DNA from: Pseudophaeomoniella oleicola
Lineage: Eukaryota > Ascomycota > Eurotiomycetes > Phaeomoniellales > Phaeomoniellaceae
Assembly (NCBI GenBank): GCA_003868215.1
Contig: QWDQ01000013.1
Location: 310,001 to 374,000, forward strand
Length of the DNA stretch: 64,000 nt
Direction: 5' to 3'
Below are positions 1 through 11,262 of this stretch, in pieces; the first letter of the stretch is position 1, and each line of letters opens with the position of its first letter. Under the pieces are notes generated by a model, which had not been told where the DNA came from, did no database searches, and saw only the letters and a program-made list of their open reading frames with translations. The position numbers and the translations under genes were made by a program.

Positions 1-1668
1 CCTCGCAGAGCACTTCGGTAGTGGAGAACCCCAACTGTGCTGTTGCTGCTGTCGATGGCTCAGGGAACACCGGCAAAGCTGCAACCACGGAAAAGGATGA
101 GGAGAGACGAGCTTCGTCTGACGTTGAGGGAGGGATGGTTTCAATCGAAGGGGATGGCGGTTTCAGAGGAAAACATGATCCATTTGCAGACGAGCGGAAA
201 GGCGGCGTCCAATACAAGACGCTGGCATGGTGGTACGTTTGGCAGGCTGTCGGATATCTCTAACTTTCACTGACACTGTTTAACTAGGCAGGCTGGCATG
301 GTGATGATCGCAGAAACAGTCTCACTCGGCATCCTTTCGCTGCCCTCTGTTCTATCTGTGCTCGGGCTCGTTCCTGGCCTGGTCTGCATCGTTGGACTCG
401 GCGCCATGGCGACGTATTCGGGTTATGTGATCGGACAGTTCAAGCTGCAATATCCGCACGTGCACAGTATGGCAGATGCCGGGGAGGTAATAGCAGGGCC
501 AATTGGTCGCGAGATCTTAGGCGTCGGACAGGTGCTCTTCTTCATCTTCATCATGGGATCGCACATCCTGACATTCGGTATCATGATGAATGCGATCACG
601 GGACATGCGACTTGTACCGTCGTCTTCACGTTTGTCGGCATGATTCTTTCACTGTTGTTTACCCTGCCGCGGACTTTGAAGAACCTGTCCTATTGGTCTA
701 TTGCGAGTTTCGTCAGCATCATCGGCGCCGTCATGATCACCATGATCGGTGTTTCGATCACCAAGCCATCGCAAGGAACCGTTCACCTGTGGGCTCCGAA
801 CCCGCCCTTCCACGAAGCATTCCTCGCAGTCGCAAACATCGTCTTCGCCTACGCCGGCCACGTCGCGTTCTTCAGCTTCATCTCCGAACTCAAGCAGCCC
901 AAAGACTTCCCGAAAGCGCTATGCCTGCTCCAGGTCTCCGACATCAGCATGTATCTCATCTCCGCCGCCGTCGTCTACCACTACGCCGGCTCCTCCGTCG
1001 CCTCTCCCGCCCTCGACTCGACCGGCCACACGGTCCGCCGCGTCGCATACGGCATCGCCATGCCGACCATCGTGATCGCCGGCGTCGTCAACGGCCACGT
1101 CGCCGTCAAGTACATCTACGTGCGCCTCTTTCGCAACAGTCCCCACAACATCATGCACCAACGCACCCGCCGCGCGTACGCGTACTGGGCCGCCATCTGC
1201 GCCACCTTCTGGGTTGTCGCTTGGATCATCGCCGAGGGCGTACCCGTGTTCAACGACCTGCTCGGTCTCACGAGCGCGCTGTTCGCGAGCTGGTTCACTT
1301 TCGGTCTGAGCGGCATTTTCTGGTTCCACCTCAATAGTAACGATAAGCGCTGGTCTAAAACTTGGTCCAAGCTATTCCTATCTTTTGTGAACTTACTCAA
1401 CATCATCATCGGTTTATGCGTTGTAAGAAGCTACAATCCCATCCTCAGTCCCTTCCCCCTCCCCCCCCCTTCTTTCCAATCCCACATCCATCTGCACTTA
1501 TTTCCCAACTAACCAATTTCCATCATCAAATAGTGTATCATCGGCCTCTACGCAAGCGGGAAATCCATCGCGATCAACAATCGAGATCACCTCGGTGGAG
1601 GAAGTTTCTCGTGTGCGGATAATGCTGTTGCGCCGAAAATACGTGTTGCTGCTGCTGCTGCTTCATAG
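1..1668 (+). CDS. AAAP-family amino acid permease (N. crassa Mtr-like), 5' end outside window
   Basis: Coding exons are <1-232, 288-1422 and 1534-1668, with introns 233-287 and 1423-1533. Splicing gives the conserved entry into the first membrane span (WWQAGMVMIAET, then SLGILSLPSVL) and the usual C-terminal block ending in a GSFSCADN-type motif. The protein has about ten hydrophobic spans after a hydrophilic N-terminus containing HDPFADE, a pre-domain motif common in fungal neutral amino acid permeases. The family imports amino acids at the plasma membrane by proton symport. No ATG begins the frame inside the window: it is open to base 1, and a cag acceptor lies at 6-8, so an upstream exon or start is expected. 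The last exon ends in a short run of Ala codons. Family call is firm; substrate is not determined. Confidence 0.9.
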
Positions 1669-1905
1669 TCTTTGAGTGCGGGATAGTAAGGACTGGAGTG
1701 GGATGGGATGGGTATAGATAAGACGGGGTTAGGATGTCTATACTGCTGCTGCTGTTGAAGTTGAGGTTGAGGTTGAACTCTTCTTGTAGAATGATCAGAT
1801 TTTGTACTTATTCTATATAGAGAGAGGAGGTGTGTTAAAATAGTAACGCTTTTTTTTTTTTGACATCCCAAAAGAGATTACTTCTCCCCCCAAAAACTTC
1901 CAACA

Positions 1906-3504
1906 TCAATATAACAAACTCCTCACCTCCCCCCCGTCCCCAAACCCGACCACGCCCTCAACATCCCCCTCCCGATTCCCCGGCCTCTCCGTATCCAGAT
2001 CCCACCGATCCGGGATGCGAATGGGCTGCTCGTCGCCAGTTCTGTCATACTCCATGCACTGCGGCACGCTGACGCCGTCGCGGAACAAGAAGCGATCGCC
2101 GGTCGCGAGTTGCCAGGTCTCGAGGCGGTGGCGGAGGGAACGCAGGAGCGGGGATGCGGGTACATCGGTGGCGGTGGCGAGGTTGTGGGTTTCGGACGGG
2201 TCGAGGTCGAGGTCGTAGAGTTCTTCGGGCGGGCGGTGCAGGTAGGATGTTAGGGGGCGGGGGCCGATCATGATGGGGGAGCCGTCCATGTCGATTGGAG
2301 AGGGGCCGGTGGTGGATGTGGAGGTGGAGGCTGGATTTGAGGTTGAAGAGAAAGATGAGGCTGTTGGTGTGGGTCGTCGTGAGTTGCGGATCGCTTCCCA
2401 GGTCAGAGACATGTAGAGGTCGGTAGCGAAAGGGAACGGGAGTTGCCAGGTTAGGTTGCGGTGGTATTTATAGCGGCGCGTGCGGATGAAGCGGGTCGGC
2501 CAGTAGTTTGTGATTTCATGGAGCGTGTGCGAGCCGAAGACCAGGGACCAGTCGGGTAGTTCCGTTGTCGTTTCGAGGATGGGGAGGATAGACCGGCCAC
2601 GTCGGGGGCTGTCCGGGTTGGGTTTCTGGCCGGCGTAGTCAAGGATCGTGGGCACGATGTCTATATACGAGATCATGTTGGGATTTTGAGTATTGGGCTT
2701 AGAGCCTGGGTGGCGGACGATGAACGGAAGACGGACGCCGGCGTCGTAGAGGGTGGTCTTGGAGTTGATGAAAGGGGGGCCATTGTCGGAGAGGAAAATG
2801 ACGAGGGTATTGTCGAGGGATCTGTTCCTTTCCAGCGCTGACAGAATCAGGCCGACTCCTTGGTCCATGCGGTTGATCGAGCGGTAATATTCGGCCAGCT
2901 CACCTCGAATCTCTGGTAGATCGGGGAGGAATTCCGGGACCTTGAGGCTGGCAGGATCGTACTTTCGGTCCTGGATTCGAGGGTCGTAACCGTCATCTTT
3001 GTTGCCAAAGCCACCACGCGATACGCCGTCACGATGCGGGTCGACGAAACCCACTGTCAGAAAGAACGGCTTGTCGTCACTGTTTGCTTGCGAAAAGAAA
3101 GCATCAGCTCGGTCAGCTACCCAGCCAACATCACGTGTCCAGCTCTCATTGCGAACTTGCCATGGGTATTGACTCGGCGGGCCTACGTGCACTTTACCAA
3201 TTATGCCCGTCAGGTACCCGGCATCATTCAAAAGCTTGGGAGCAGTTTCAACATGCTCGAATGTCATGAAGTGGTTTCGGTCGTTGGCAAGACCCCATGT
3301 ACCGTTCTCATGGGTATGTAACCCAGTATATATAACCGACCGGCTGCCACTACAAGATGCTGTGCTCGTGAACGCCATGTCAAAGCGAGTACCGGTAGCA
3401 GCAAGTCTGTCCAAATGGGGAGTCTGACAATCTCCACCATAGGACGACGTGACCTTACCCAGGTCATCTGCTATCATGAGCAGAATATTCTTGTGGTTCG
3501 CCAT
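1906..3504 (-). CDS. Sulfatase (formylglycine-type, variant CSGSR motif)
   Basis: One uninterrupted 532-residue frame starting MANHKNILLMIADDLG. Sulfatase features appear in order: metal-binding Asp13-Asp14 in IADD, the nucleophile segment TASCSGSRS with Cys51 as the residue normally converted to formylglycine, then GKVHVG (Lys104/His106), a His in VDPHRDG near 157, and the second metal pair Asp240-Asn241 in SDNGPP. The protein hydrolyses sulfate esters or sulfamates; the layout resembles the heparan N-sulfatase-like subgroup, but substrate is unknown. There is no signal peptide, so it is probably intracellular. The usual Pro/Ala of CxPSR is Gly here. A low-complexity Ser/Thr stretch near residue 385 interrupts the C-terminal subdomain. 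It is convergent with the permease gene (237 bp between stops); that gap holds a T-run at about 1849 and nothing else recognisable. Confidence 0.9.
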   Translation of the reverse strand: MANHKNILLMIADDLGKVTSSYGGDCQTPHLDRLAATGTRFDMAFTSTASCSGSRSVIYTGLHTHENGTWGLANDRNHFMTFEHVETAPKLLNDAGYLTGIIGKVHVGPPSQYPWQVRNESWTRDVGWVADRADAFFSQANSDDKPFFLTVGFVDPHRDGVSRGGFGNKDDGYDPRIQDRKYDPASLKVPEFLPDLPEIRGELAEYYRSINRMDQGVGLILSALERNRSLDNTLVIFLSDNGPPFINSKTTLYDAGVRLPFIVRHPGSKPNTQNPNMISYIDIVPTILDYAGQKPNPDSPRRGRSILPILETTTELPDWSLVFGSHTLHEITNYWPTRFIRTRRYKYHRNLTWQLPFPFATDLYMSLTWEAIRNSRRPTPTASSFSSTSNPASTSTSTTGPSPIDMDGSPIMIGPRPLTSYLHRPPEELYDLDLDPSETHNLATATDVPASPLLRSLRHRLETWQLATGDRFLFRDGVSVPQCMEYDRTGDEQPIRIPDRWDLDTERPGNREGDVEGVVGFGDGGEVRSLLY

Positions 3505-5085
3505 ACTTCAAGAAATAACGATGTTTGCAGGCTATGCGTGACTGTAAATGAAACGGGAGCTCTACCTCTGTGAGGAGTTTCTAGGTGCCCAAGCAAGCAA
3601 AAGGCAAACGATCAACAATGACCGAGAGTCGGAACTACCCTCATCGTTTGCTGAGGCTGAAATGACTTACTATGTGCTGAGAGAGTCATCCCTATGGATG
3701 ATTGGACTGAGCTCCCAAGGCTATTGCGTGCTTAAGGGAACCCCCTCACTAATACGGGCACAATTCTTGCCAGCACAGGTCGTCATTCTTTGTGTCGGTG
3801 AGCGTGTTAGTATGCGGAAGTCGGCGGAGTAGTGGAGACATGAGCTTCTCTTGTGGAAGGACGTCTTGGGATATAGCCTTTCGCCAACCTCTGGATCCGA
3901 AGGACATGCATCTTCGGACACCGACTGCAACGGTGTATCTATCGTGAAGCGCATGTATAAGAGACCTTTCGTCTGCTCATGACAGCATCTGCTTCCTGTA
4001 CGATCCCGTACGTATCATGCCGCTGAGCGATACGATACGGTGGCGACCTGGTGCCTGATCAGATGGATGTTATTGCACTCTAATGGTTGATATCCGAGAT
4101 TGAAATGGGAAGTATGTTATAGTAGTTGGCCAATCACAGAGTTGAAGGGTACTCTGAAAAAAAAACAATATATTATGGACAATATGTATGCAGCAGATGA
4201 TGGAGGTTCGGCGCCGGATAGTGGAAGGTTGGTTGGATTTGGTATTATCACAAAGATATCAAATTGCTTCAAAGCTCACCTTTTGATCTCGATACATACT
4301 ATACCTAACATACAATAGTCAACAGTTGTTCAACTGCTTCCTTACCTCTGAAATCCATTTTCCACCACCTCTCCTTCCTCACCCCCGCATCCCCTTTCCC
4401 CGTTCGCTCTGCCCGAGTCACAAACTTCGCAACACCACCACCTTGGTCTACAACGGTAACAGGCATTTTGTGCTGTCACGCTTTCTTCCTCCAGGTAAGG
4501 CTCACATTGCTCACCGTACATACGACAAATATAACACTGAGCAGCGATCTCGTGGAGTAGACCCATGTATCGACCACAAGAACAGAAGCGGGGGACGATT
4601 CGACAGCTGCCGTGATAGCAAGGGCCTAGGAATTCGGTCGCCATGGTTCGCGATTCATTGTATGCATTTGCGCCGGTGTTTACGTGCGCTTCGGACATGG
4701 TAGGATCTTCCATCGTGAGGATCGCGATCATGTAAAGCAGAACAGAACCGACAGTTGCGAATACACTTTTATACACGGAACAGGAGTCGGTAACAATGCA
4801 GTCACAGGTAACAATGCAAGGATCGATACCATTGTTCAAAGTAGTGTGAATAGCGATGACATGCTTTGTTACTCGAAACATGCATAACAAAGAACCCATG
4901 AATGAAAACAACGTCGGATCCTGAAAAGCATGCGATATTGACACGATGAGAGTAATACTGAACAAAGGACATAGGACGTCCAAAGGCTGGGGTTTTCCGC
5001 GACCCGCGATGCTAGATAACCTGGGGCTCGACTCTTAACAGCCAAGGCCCAGCGACTTTTTGATATAGTCAACGACCTCATAGGT
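3505..5085. other. Intergenic, no supported gene
   Basis: This gap lies between the sulfatase start and the stop of the sugar transporter. It should contain the sulfatase promoter and the transporter 3' UTR. A 213-codon minus-strand open frame at 4342-4983 rich in Cys and hydrophobic residues was examined but has no recognisable domain, so it is not called. Confidence 0.6.
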
Positions 5086-7080
5086 TCAGTAGTCTACCCC
5101 ATGATGACTTGGGCTTGCAACTTCGTCCTCCAGGTCTATGTCAACGATCGCGTCAGGATCATTGCACCGTAGCCTTTCGTAATCTTTCCTTATGCTGCTG
5201 ACACCGGTGTGAGCTCTGAACGCCCAGACACTTTCGTTTTCAAAGATATAGTCTACCTCCTCCAGTGTTCTGCCAACTGTTTCCTGGAATAGAAAGAAGA
5301 CGTGGAAGAAGGCACACATATTGAAAGTGGCGAATATGAAGTATAACTGTGTCGAAGACATGGGTCAGCCTATCCTAGTTGGGCATGATAGAGCGACACA
5401 TACCTTCCATTGGATGTGCTGAAATCCTGGGGGTGTGAAAAATGTCAAGGAGAAGTTTCCAGCCCAGTTGACCGCGGTGGCTGCAGATACCGCTTTGGCA
5501 CGAATATATAAGGGTGTCACTTCTGGAGGATAGATCCACGCGATAGGTCTGGGATCCAGATCATTAGCACCAGTACGATCAAAATGATCAACGAAAAGAC
5601 GAATTACCCACCCCCAGCTGACTGCGGAGCACGCTACAAAAAGATAAGAGCATGCAATGATAGCTTTTGATGCCTCTGGACTGGTGACCTTCCATGTGAC
5701 CGTCTTGACTCCGTCGACGCCGCCGGGGACAGCATGTCCGTAACCAGCCATCAGAGCTCCTGTAATAGACAGGAAAGTGGCCATGCTCAAGGAGCCAAAC
5801 ATCATGACCTTCCTTCGCGGAAAGCGATCGTTGAAGAGGATTGCCGGGACAGTCATGAAACAATTGATGATGTATTGGACCAAGGCTGAGGTTAGGCTGG
5901 CCTTGTCTGAAAGACCTGCCATCCGAAAGATGAACACGATGTAATACATTAATGCGTTTAAACCGGAATCTGGACTGATCAGACCTCACGGTTGAACCAA
6001 CGAGGTCAGATACTTACATTGGGCCCAGAGATGAGAGAAAAGGGCAGTGTGCACGCGGATGATATTTCGCCTGTTGAATAGCTCCGACCACGAGGTACTG
6101 CCATATGATCTTTCAAGGCTGTCAGTGCGATGGAGTGTTAGCGAACCTTTGTTAGTCGATGTATCTTTAATGAATAGCTTACGCAATGTTTTCCTTGATC
6201 TCATGAAGTTCAAAGACTACAGAAGGATCATTATGGTCGCCCCTGGAATGTAAACCGGCCAAAACCTCTGTAGTTTCGTCCCATCGGCCTTGAGTTGCCA
6301 ACCACCGAGGTGACCGTGGCATGAAAGGCACGGCTGACATGAGAACAAGGGCAGGCACCATCTGCAATCCCCAGGGAACGCGGAAAGAAGCATTGTTTTG
6401 GAGATGCGAACAGCCGTACGTAATCAGATACATGACGAGAATCTGGCCAAGCGGGAGTTAATACACCGGAAGTCCAGTATCAATTTCATGCATTTTGCTC
6501 ACCCCCCATGTGATCATCCAGTTCTGGATCGAGAGAAGTCGGCCACGTCTCTTTGAAGGGCTGATCTCAGCAATATAGACAGGTCTGCCAAGGTATAAGT
6601 GCTTGTTCAATATCGCAACTTGGTTGCATCTGGACAAACATACGCTTGACTAGACAGCATTCCAACTGCAAGACCGTTTACGACACGAGAACCGATCAGC
6701 ATAGCTGTGTTTTGAACAGTGCACATCAAGATTGACCCGACAATCCAAAAGCAAGATGCAACGAATAGAGTGTCACGACGTCCTCTGCGGTCGCTGATCA
6801 CCGTAGACAAGAGAGACCCAAGCAGTGATCCGCCAGCCATGCTAGCGGTGATACCTCCTTGCTCGACAGAGCCGGGGTTGTTGAAGTACGCCTTGTACTA
6901 AGAGTTTGGCGTCAATTGGTATCGCTCTACAAGTCATTTACCCGCCAAATCCCTTACCTGTGGAGTGCCAATGATAGATGACATGCTGGTGACATCGAAA
7001 CCTTGCATCACCCCTCCTAGAGTAGCAAGAACAGTAACGATATAGACGTTGGAGATCATGTATTTTCTCATGATGGCCAT
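5086..7080 (-). CDS. MFS sugar transporter, eight exons
   Basis: Exons on the minus strand are 7080-6958, 6897-6644, 6584-6503, 6442-6183, 6118-6018, 5969-5612, 5548-5404 and 5346-5086. All introns are 48-64 nt GT-AG and the frame holds throughout, giving 527 residues. Sugar-porter signatures are visible: VMQGFDVTSMSSIIG in TM1, DRRGRR in loop 2-3, PVYIAEISPSKRRGR after TM4, PRSPRWL before the central loop, QYSGLNALMYY in TM7 and PIAWIYPPEV in TM10. It should be a plasma membrane hexose or related sugar symporter. The start is the first ATG in frame; a stop lies just upstream. Seven introns make it the most fragmented gene here. The sulfatase is the nearest neighbour; no functional link is shown. 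Substrate cannot be read from sequence. Confidence 0.9.
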
Positions 7081-7919
7081 CACATTGACAGCATTGACGT
7101 CTCCCGCAAGAGTGTCAAGTACCAGACGGGTAAAATGTGCCAGACTTCAGGTAATTTCGATACCATAACCAGGAAGTAAAACAAGGATTGGCAACCTCAT
7201 AGGCCAGATAGCGCTTGACTGGATCGCTTGTCGAGAAGAACGGATAGCATGATAACGGTAGATCGCGGACGGATAAACAATACAACAACTTTGTCGCGTG
7301 ATGTCGTTCTATTAGGCAAACGATAGTCGAGGCAATGTCGTGTCTCGAAATGATTAAAACATCGAACTGGACTGCTCTTTTCTCAATACTCTGAGTTGTA
7401 ATCCCTTTTGTTTATATGACCAGACACAGAGAGGTTATATTATAATTACTGCGGAAGACATCCGACAAGCGGTCCTGACCCGACCAATCGAGTCGCCGGT
7501 CGTTGGCATGTTTAACGCCGTCGAATTGTATAAGATACCATGGGCAGAAATCTACACAAATGGCTCTGCGCTGATCTTTCACCAACATCATTCAGTGGGA
7601 CAGTGCGTAGTAGTACAGTCGAAATCATTCGAAATGCGGCCGTAGCTCACTTCGATTGTAGATCTTGTCCTTACCCACGTACAATGGAACTCTGGTTCGG
7701 GAGGGTTCTCAGTCCGGCTTCCAAGTGTACCGTTGAGCCATGGCATCTTACTACTATGCAATCAGGAGAAGTCCTTGGACAAGAAAGTAGCGGACGTGAC
7801 AATCATGATTTTGGTTAAAAGCGCTAGAGAAATGGTGACTTCGATCTATGTTCCGAACAAAGACCATTTGTATGCAATCATCCCATTCTCCTTTTCCGAT
7901 ATCTTTCTCAACCCCTCGC
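7081..7919. other. Intergenic, upstream of sugar transporter and downstream of TCTP
   Basis: I found no supported coding sequence. Short open frames at 7540-7818 and 7754-8146 overlap or shadow the TCTP 3' end. The region should include the transporter promoter and the TCTP 3' UTR. Confidence 0.6.
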
Positions 7920-8595
7920 TTAGACCTTGTACTCCTCGAGGGCGTACTTCCAGACGACGGCATATGGAGTGACCCCATCCTCACGGTAGTCGACGAGGAC
8001 ATACATGGAATCTTCCTCCATAGATTCGCCCATGTACATATCGTAGTTGTCGTAGTTGGCAAGGATCTTCTTGAGAGCAGCAGGGGCAGTCTTCTGAAGT
8101 TGCGTGATCTGTTCCTCTGAGGCACCCTTCTCTTTGAGCTTCTCAAGGGTCTTCTTCAAGAATTCTGTTATTCAACCGTTAGCCATTGATTTTGACGATA
8201 AACCGTGCGCGAACGTACTCTTGACCTCCGATGAATAGGCCTTCTTCGAGGGTTTGCCCTCAATTTTGTTCAAACGGAACTGGTCCTCGATGTCGAGCAC
8301 TCGTTGAGTATCACCGTCACCGCCCTCATCGCCATCTTCACCTTCAGCGGAGGGGTTGGCGCCCTCAAGAACGAAGTTCTCGGCACCCTTGTTGATCATG
8401 CGGCAGTCAACTTCCCAGAGACCATCGCCCCCGTCGATAAGCTTGAAGGTATCAGAGATGATCTCGTCACCCGAGATAACGTCCTGTTCAAAATATTTTG
8501 TTAGTGATTGATGCGCGGGGCAATAGCGAGGTGCGATCGGCGCCTGTTGACATAGGCCGATTGCGCAACATGTAACGTACCCTGTAAATAATCAT
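7920..8595 (-). CDS. TMA19: Translationally controlled tumour protein homologue (TCTP/Tma19)
   Basis: Exons are 8595-8581, 8483-8219 and 8164-7920, giving 174 residues, close to the usual 167-172. The 15-nt first exon encodes MIIYR, which joins to DVISGDEIISDTFKL, the standard TCTP opening. Other family features are an acidic flexible loop (EGEDGDEGGDGDTQRVLDIED), the charged helical hairpin FLKKTLEKLKEKG, and the C-terminal MYVLVDYREDGVTPYAVVWKYALEEYKV-like strand region, quoted here only by type. TCTP is an abundant cytosolic protein that associates with ribosomes and microtubules. The gene diverges from SUR2 with about 1.26 kb between starts. The first intron (97 nt) directly follows codon 5, a common arrangement for highly expressed fungal genes. 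Very secure. Confidence 0.97.
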
Positions 8596-9852
8596 CTTGG
8601 CGATATGAGCAGCACAAGATTTGCAGCAACGACTGGAAAGTAGTGAACTGTATGGGAAAAGGGATGTGAAGTGTTTGTTATCGAAGTTTTTCTTGTAGAT
8701 GGGGGAGGGGATCGTTTAGGTCGAGAATTCGTTGGTGGGGAAATTGATTGGAAAAGGGCCAACGAAAGGCCAAGAGCGAAATTAGGTTAGGCAGGATTGA
8801 AGAATTTAGTTAAGAGAAGAGACGACTTGCATCTGGCCCAATCCCTGGGAGTCTGATTTGCCTCCTCTCCCCAAGCGAAAAAGGAAACCACAAGACAACG
8901 AGGCCAAGGACGGACCTGGACCTATCACTCTACTATGAACGGGGATCACTGTACACTTTCTTCAGAAGTGACTGCTCGTATACGCACCACAGGTAGTACG
9001 CTAATTGTGAGGTCATTGGTGATGAAGACGGGTACATCATGTGATGTGAGGGATGAAATTCATTCATAGATACTATGCACCTAGAGGTAGGATCCCCAGG
9101 GGAAGTAGGATAGGTGCGGTGAGGTACCTCATAAGGCAGATAATCTTCTGTCTTCACTCCCCACCAACAAGATCAAGGCTTCTACATAGTATAGAAGCTC
9201 ATGTCAACGTGAAGAAGATATCATGTACATATATCTATAAATCATGGGGATCACCCACCTTGAAATCATACGTAGTAAGCCCTTTCATATCGGAGTGCTG
9301 GAAGGCAAGATCAAAGAAAGGAGGAAAATTACCATCATATGCCAAGAGATTAGATCAATCAGATAACAGATCAGAACAGGAAAATAATTACCTGTAGAAA
9401 GGAGAAGGAAGAAATAAATTACTTACCGTGTACGTTACCGTAAATCTCTCCGCTTTCTACTCTGTACTGGTCCCCTAGACACGAGATTTTGGAGCCCTCG
9501 TTAGTTGCCCAATCTCCGTTTCTGTCAAGGCATTTCCCGGAAAGGCTGAACGGTGTTACCACGGTCCTAACTTTCTCATCTCCTGTTCTTTTCTCATAAA
9601 AGAGGCGACATCAGGAGGAAAGTCTGCCAATCCTCCGTGCTATTCACATTCACGTTGTCTCTTCTCAAGTTTAATATCTCTCCTTCTCGATATTCTGCTC
9701 CTGATTCCTTTTGGGTCTGCCGCATCATCATTGATCGAGACCTATGTACGCTCCTTAATCTCAATCTCAGCGCGACACGACACCTGTGGGCGATTGCCCC
9801 TGCGCAGCCATCGAACGGCAATAGTCAACGGCAGCTTCCAATAATCGATACG
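8596..9852. promoter_or_regulatory. Divergent promoter region between TCTP and SUR2
   Basis: This stretch holds the promoters and 5' leaders of both divergent genes. A TACGTAGTA element lies at 9269-9277 and pyrimidine-rich tracts precede the SUR2 ATG. The frame is open from 9637 in phase with SUR2, but no ATG occurs there before a better-placed start at 9853 is reached with conserved sequence, so it is taken as leader. Confidence 0.5.
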
Positions 9853-11262
9853 ATGAATACCACTACCACCGTCTCCGATCTACCACCTCTCCCATCTTAC
9901 ACCCTCCAACCTTTACCTTCACTTGTTCCCGGCATATCCGACAATGTCCTCCAGATGGCACTCCCTCTCATTGCCTACTGGGGTATGTCGATGTTCTTCC
10001 ATTACATCGATGTATATGATACTTGGCCACAATACCGGCTTCATACGCCCGCGGAAGTAATGCAAAGAAACCATGCGACAAGATATGAAGTTGCAAGAGA
10101 TGTCATCTTTCAACAGGTCGTGCAAACGATTTTCGGTCTGGGAATGGCATGGTTTGACCCGATTCCGACGTACGGCAAGGAGGATTATGATGTCGCTGTA
10201 TGGGCGCAAAGGCTTCGATTGCTACAGCAGGGTATACCTAGCATTTTATCTCTGGTGGGGTTAGATTCAAAGACCTTTGGAAATTCTCTTGCAAAGACGC
10301 ACCCATTGCTAGCAGGACCTCTCCTCGGCGGTCACTATCCGGGTCTAGTGCAAAGCATTATCACTGAGACCGGCGAGATCAACTTTGTCCCTGCCTTTGC
10401 ACAGTGGGAGCTCTGGACTGGAAAGGCCATCTACTATCTGCTGATCCCTGTCCTTCAGTTTTTTGTCGCGATTATCTTTATTGACACGTGGCAATACACG
10501 CTCCATCGTTGGATGCACATGAACAAGACCCTCTACGCTTGGTTCCACTCTCGGCATCATCGGCTATATGTTCCATATGCCTATGGAGCACTGTACAACC
10601 ATCCCCTGGAAGGGTTTGCTCTGGACACCCTGGGCACTGGCATTGCGTACCTATTAACTTGTATGACGACGAGACAGGGTATGATTCTTTTCGTTGTCTC
10701 GACATTCAAAACGGTTGATGATCATTGCGGTTACGCACTACCTTGGGATCCTTTCCAGCATATTACCTCTAACAACGCCGCGTACCATGACATTCACCAC
10801 CAGAGCTTTGGTATAAAGACCAATTTCTCGCAACCATACTTCACTTTCTGGGATTCCTGGCTGGGCACGCGCTGGAATGGCGGTGATGTGACAGAACGCT
10901 ACGAGCGAGCTAAACTTGCTGCTCAGAAGAAGTACGATGCGGATCTGGCTGCAAATAATCCGTCTTCTGTCGGAGCCATTGCTGTCCCAGGTAACGAGGA
11001 TCCCGCAAGAAACAGTGATGATGCCTTCGATTACACCAATAATCTTCCTACAGACAACCAGTCACCGTCTCTCGCGGAACGGGTTCGTCAGGAAAAGGAA
11101 CAAGAACACGAGATGAGACAGATGGTTACCAGGAGCTCAAGAAAGAAGAGTGGTGGAAACAGCAGTGACAGCCTGCGAGGCTTGAGAGAGCGTGTCGTCA
11201 GTACAGGGGGAAGCCCTCACAGTGGTAGGGCGACGATTCTCCAAACAGAGAGCGGTCATTAA
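9853..11262 (+). CDS. SUR2: Sphingolipid C4-hydroxylase (Sur2-like fatty acid hydroxylase)
   Basis: Single exon, 469 residues from MNTTTTVSDLPPLP. It belongs to the ERG3/SUR2 di-iron hydroxylase superfamily. The three histidine boxes are clear: HRWMH, then HSRHH about a dozen residues later, and the C-terminal HDIHHQ. Several hydrophobic spans precede and separate them. Sur2 hydroxylates C4 of dihydrosphingosine or dihydroceramide in the ER, making phytosphingosine. The fungal-specific extension after the last box (KYDADLAAN onward, about 110 residues) is hydrophilic, charged and Ser-rich and is longer than in yeast. The frame continues 72 codons upstream of the chosen ATG; I prefer 9853 because the conserved part begins shortly after it and the upstream translation is unlike the family. 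Confidence 0.92.
   Translation: MNTTTTVSDLPPLPSYTLQPLPSLVPGISDNVLQMALPLIAYWGMSMFFHYIDVYDTWPQYRLHTPAEVMQRNHATRYEVARDVIFQQVVQTIFGLGMAWFDPIPTYGKEDYDVAVWAQRLRLLQQGIPSILSLVGLDSKTFGNSLAKTHPLLAGPLLGGHYPGLVQSIITETGEINFVPAFAQWELWTGKAIYYLLIPVLQFFVAIIFIDTWQYTLHRWMHMNKTLYAWFHSRHHRLYVPYAYGALYNHPLEGFALDTLGTGIAYLLTCMTTRQGMILFVVSTFKTVDDHCGYALPWDPFQHITSNNAAYHDIHHQSFGIKTNFSQPYFTFWDSWLGTRWNGGDVTERYERAKLAAQKKYDADLAANNPSSVGAIAVPGNEDPARNSDDAFDYTNNLPTDNQSPSLAERVRQEKEQEHEMRQMVTRSSRKKSGGNSSDSLRGLRERVVSTGGSPHSGRATILQTESGH

Noticed and set aside
612-1337. 241-codon plus-strand frame inside the permease gene
   Set aside because: Arg/His-rich shadow translation of the high-GC permease exon; the permease frame has full family motifs.
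4342-4983. 213-codon minus-strand frame, Cys-rich with hydrophobic N-terminus
   Set aside because: No domain, no clean signal sequence, composition irregular; could be chance. Would need transcript support.
9637-9852. In-frame upstream extension of SUR2
   Set aside because: The upstream translation does not resemble the family, and the ATG at 9853 is well placed before the conserved part.
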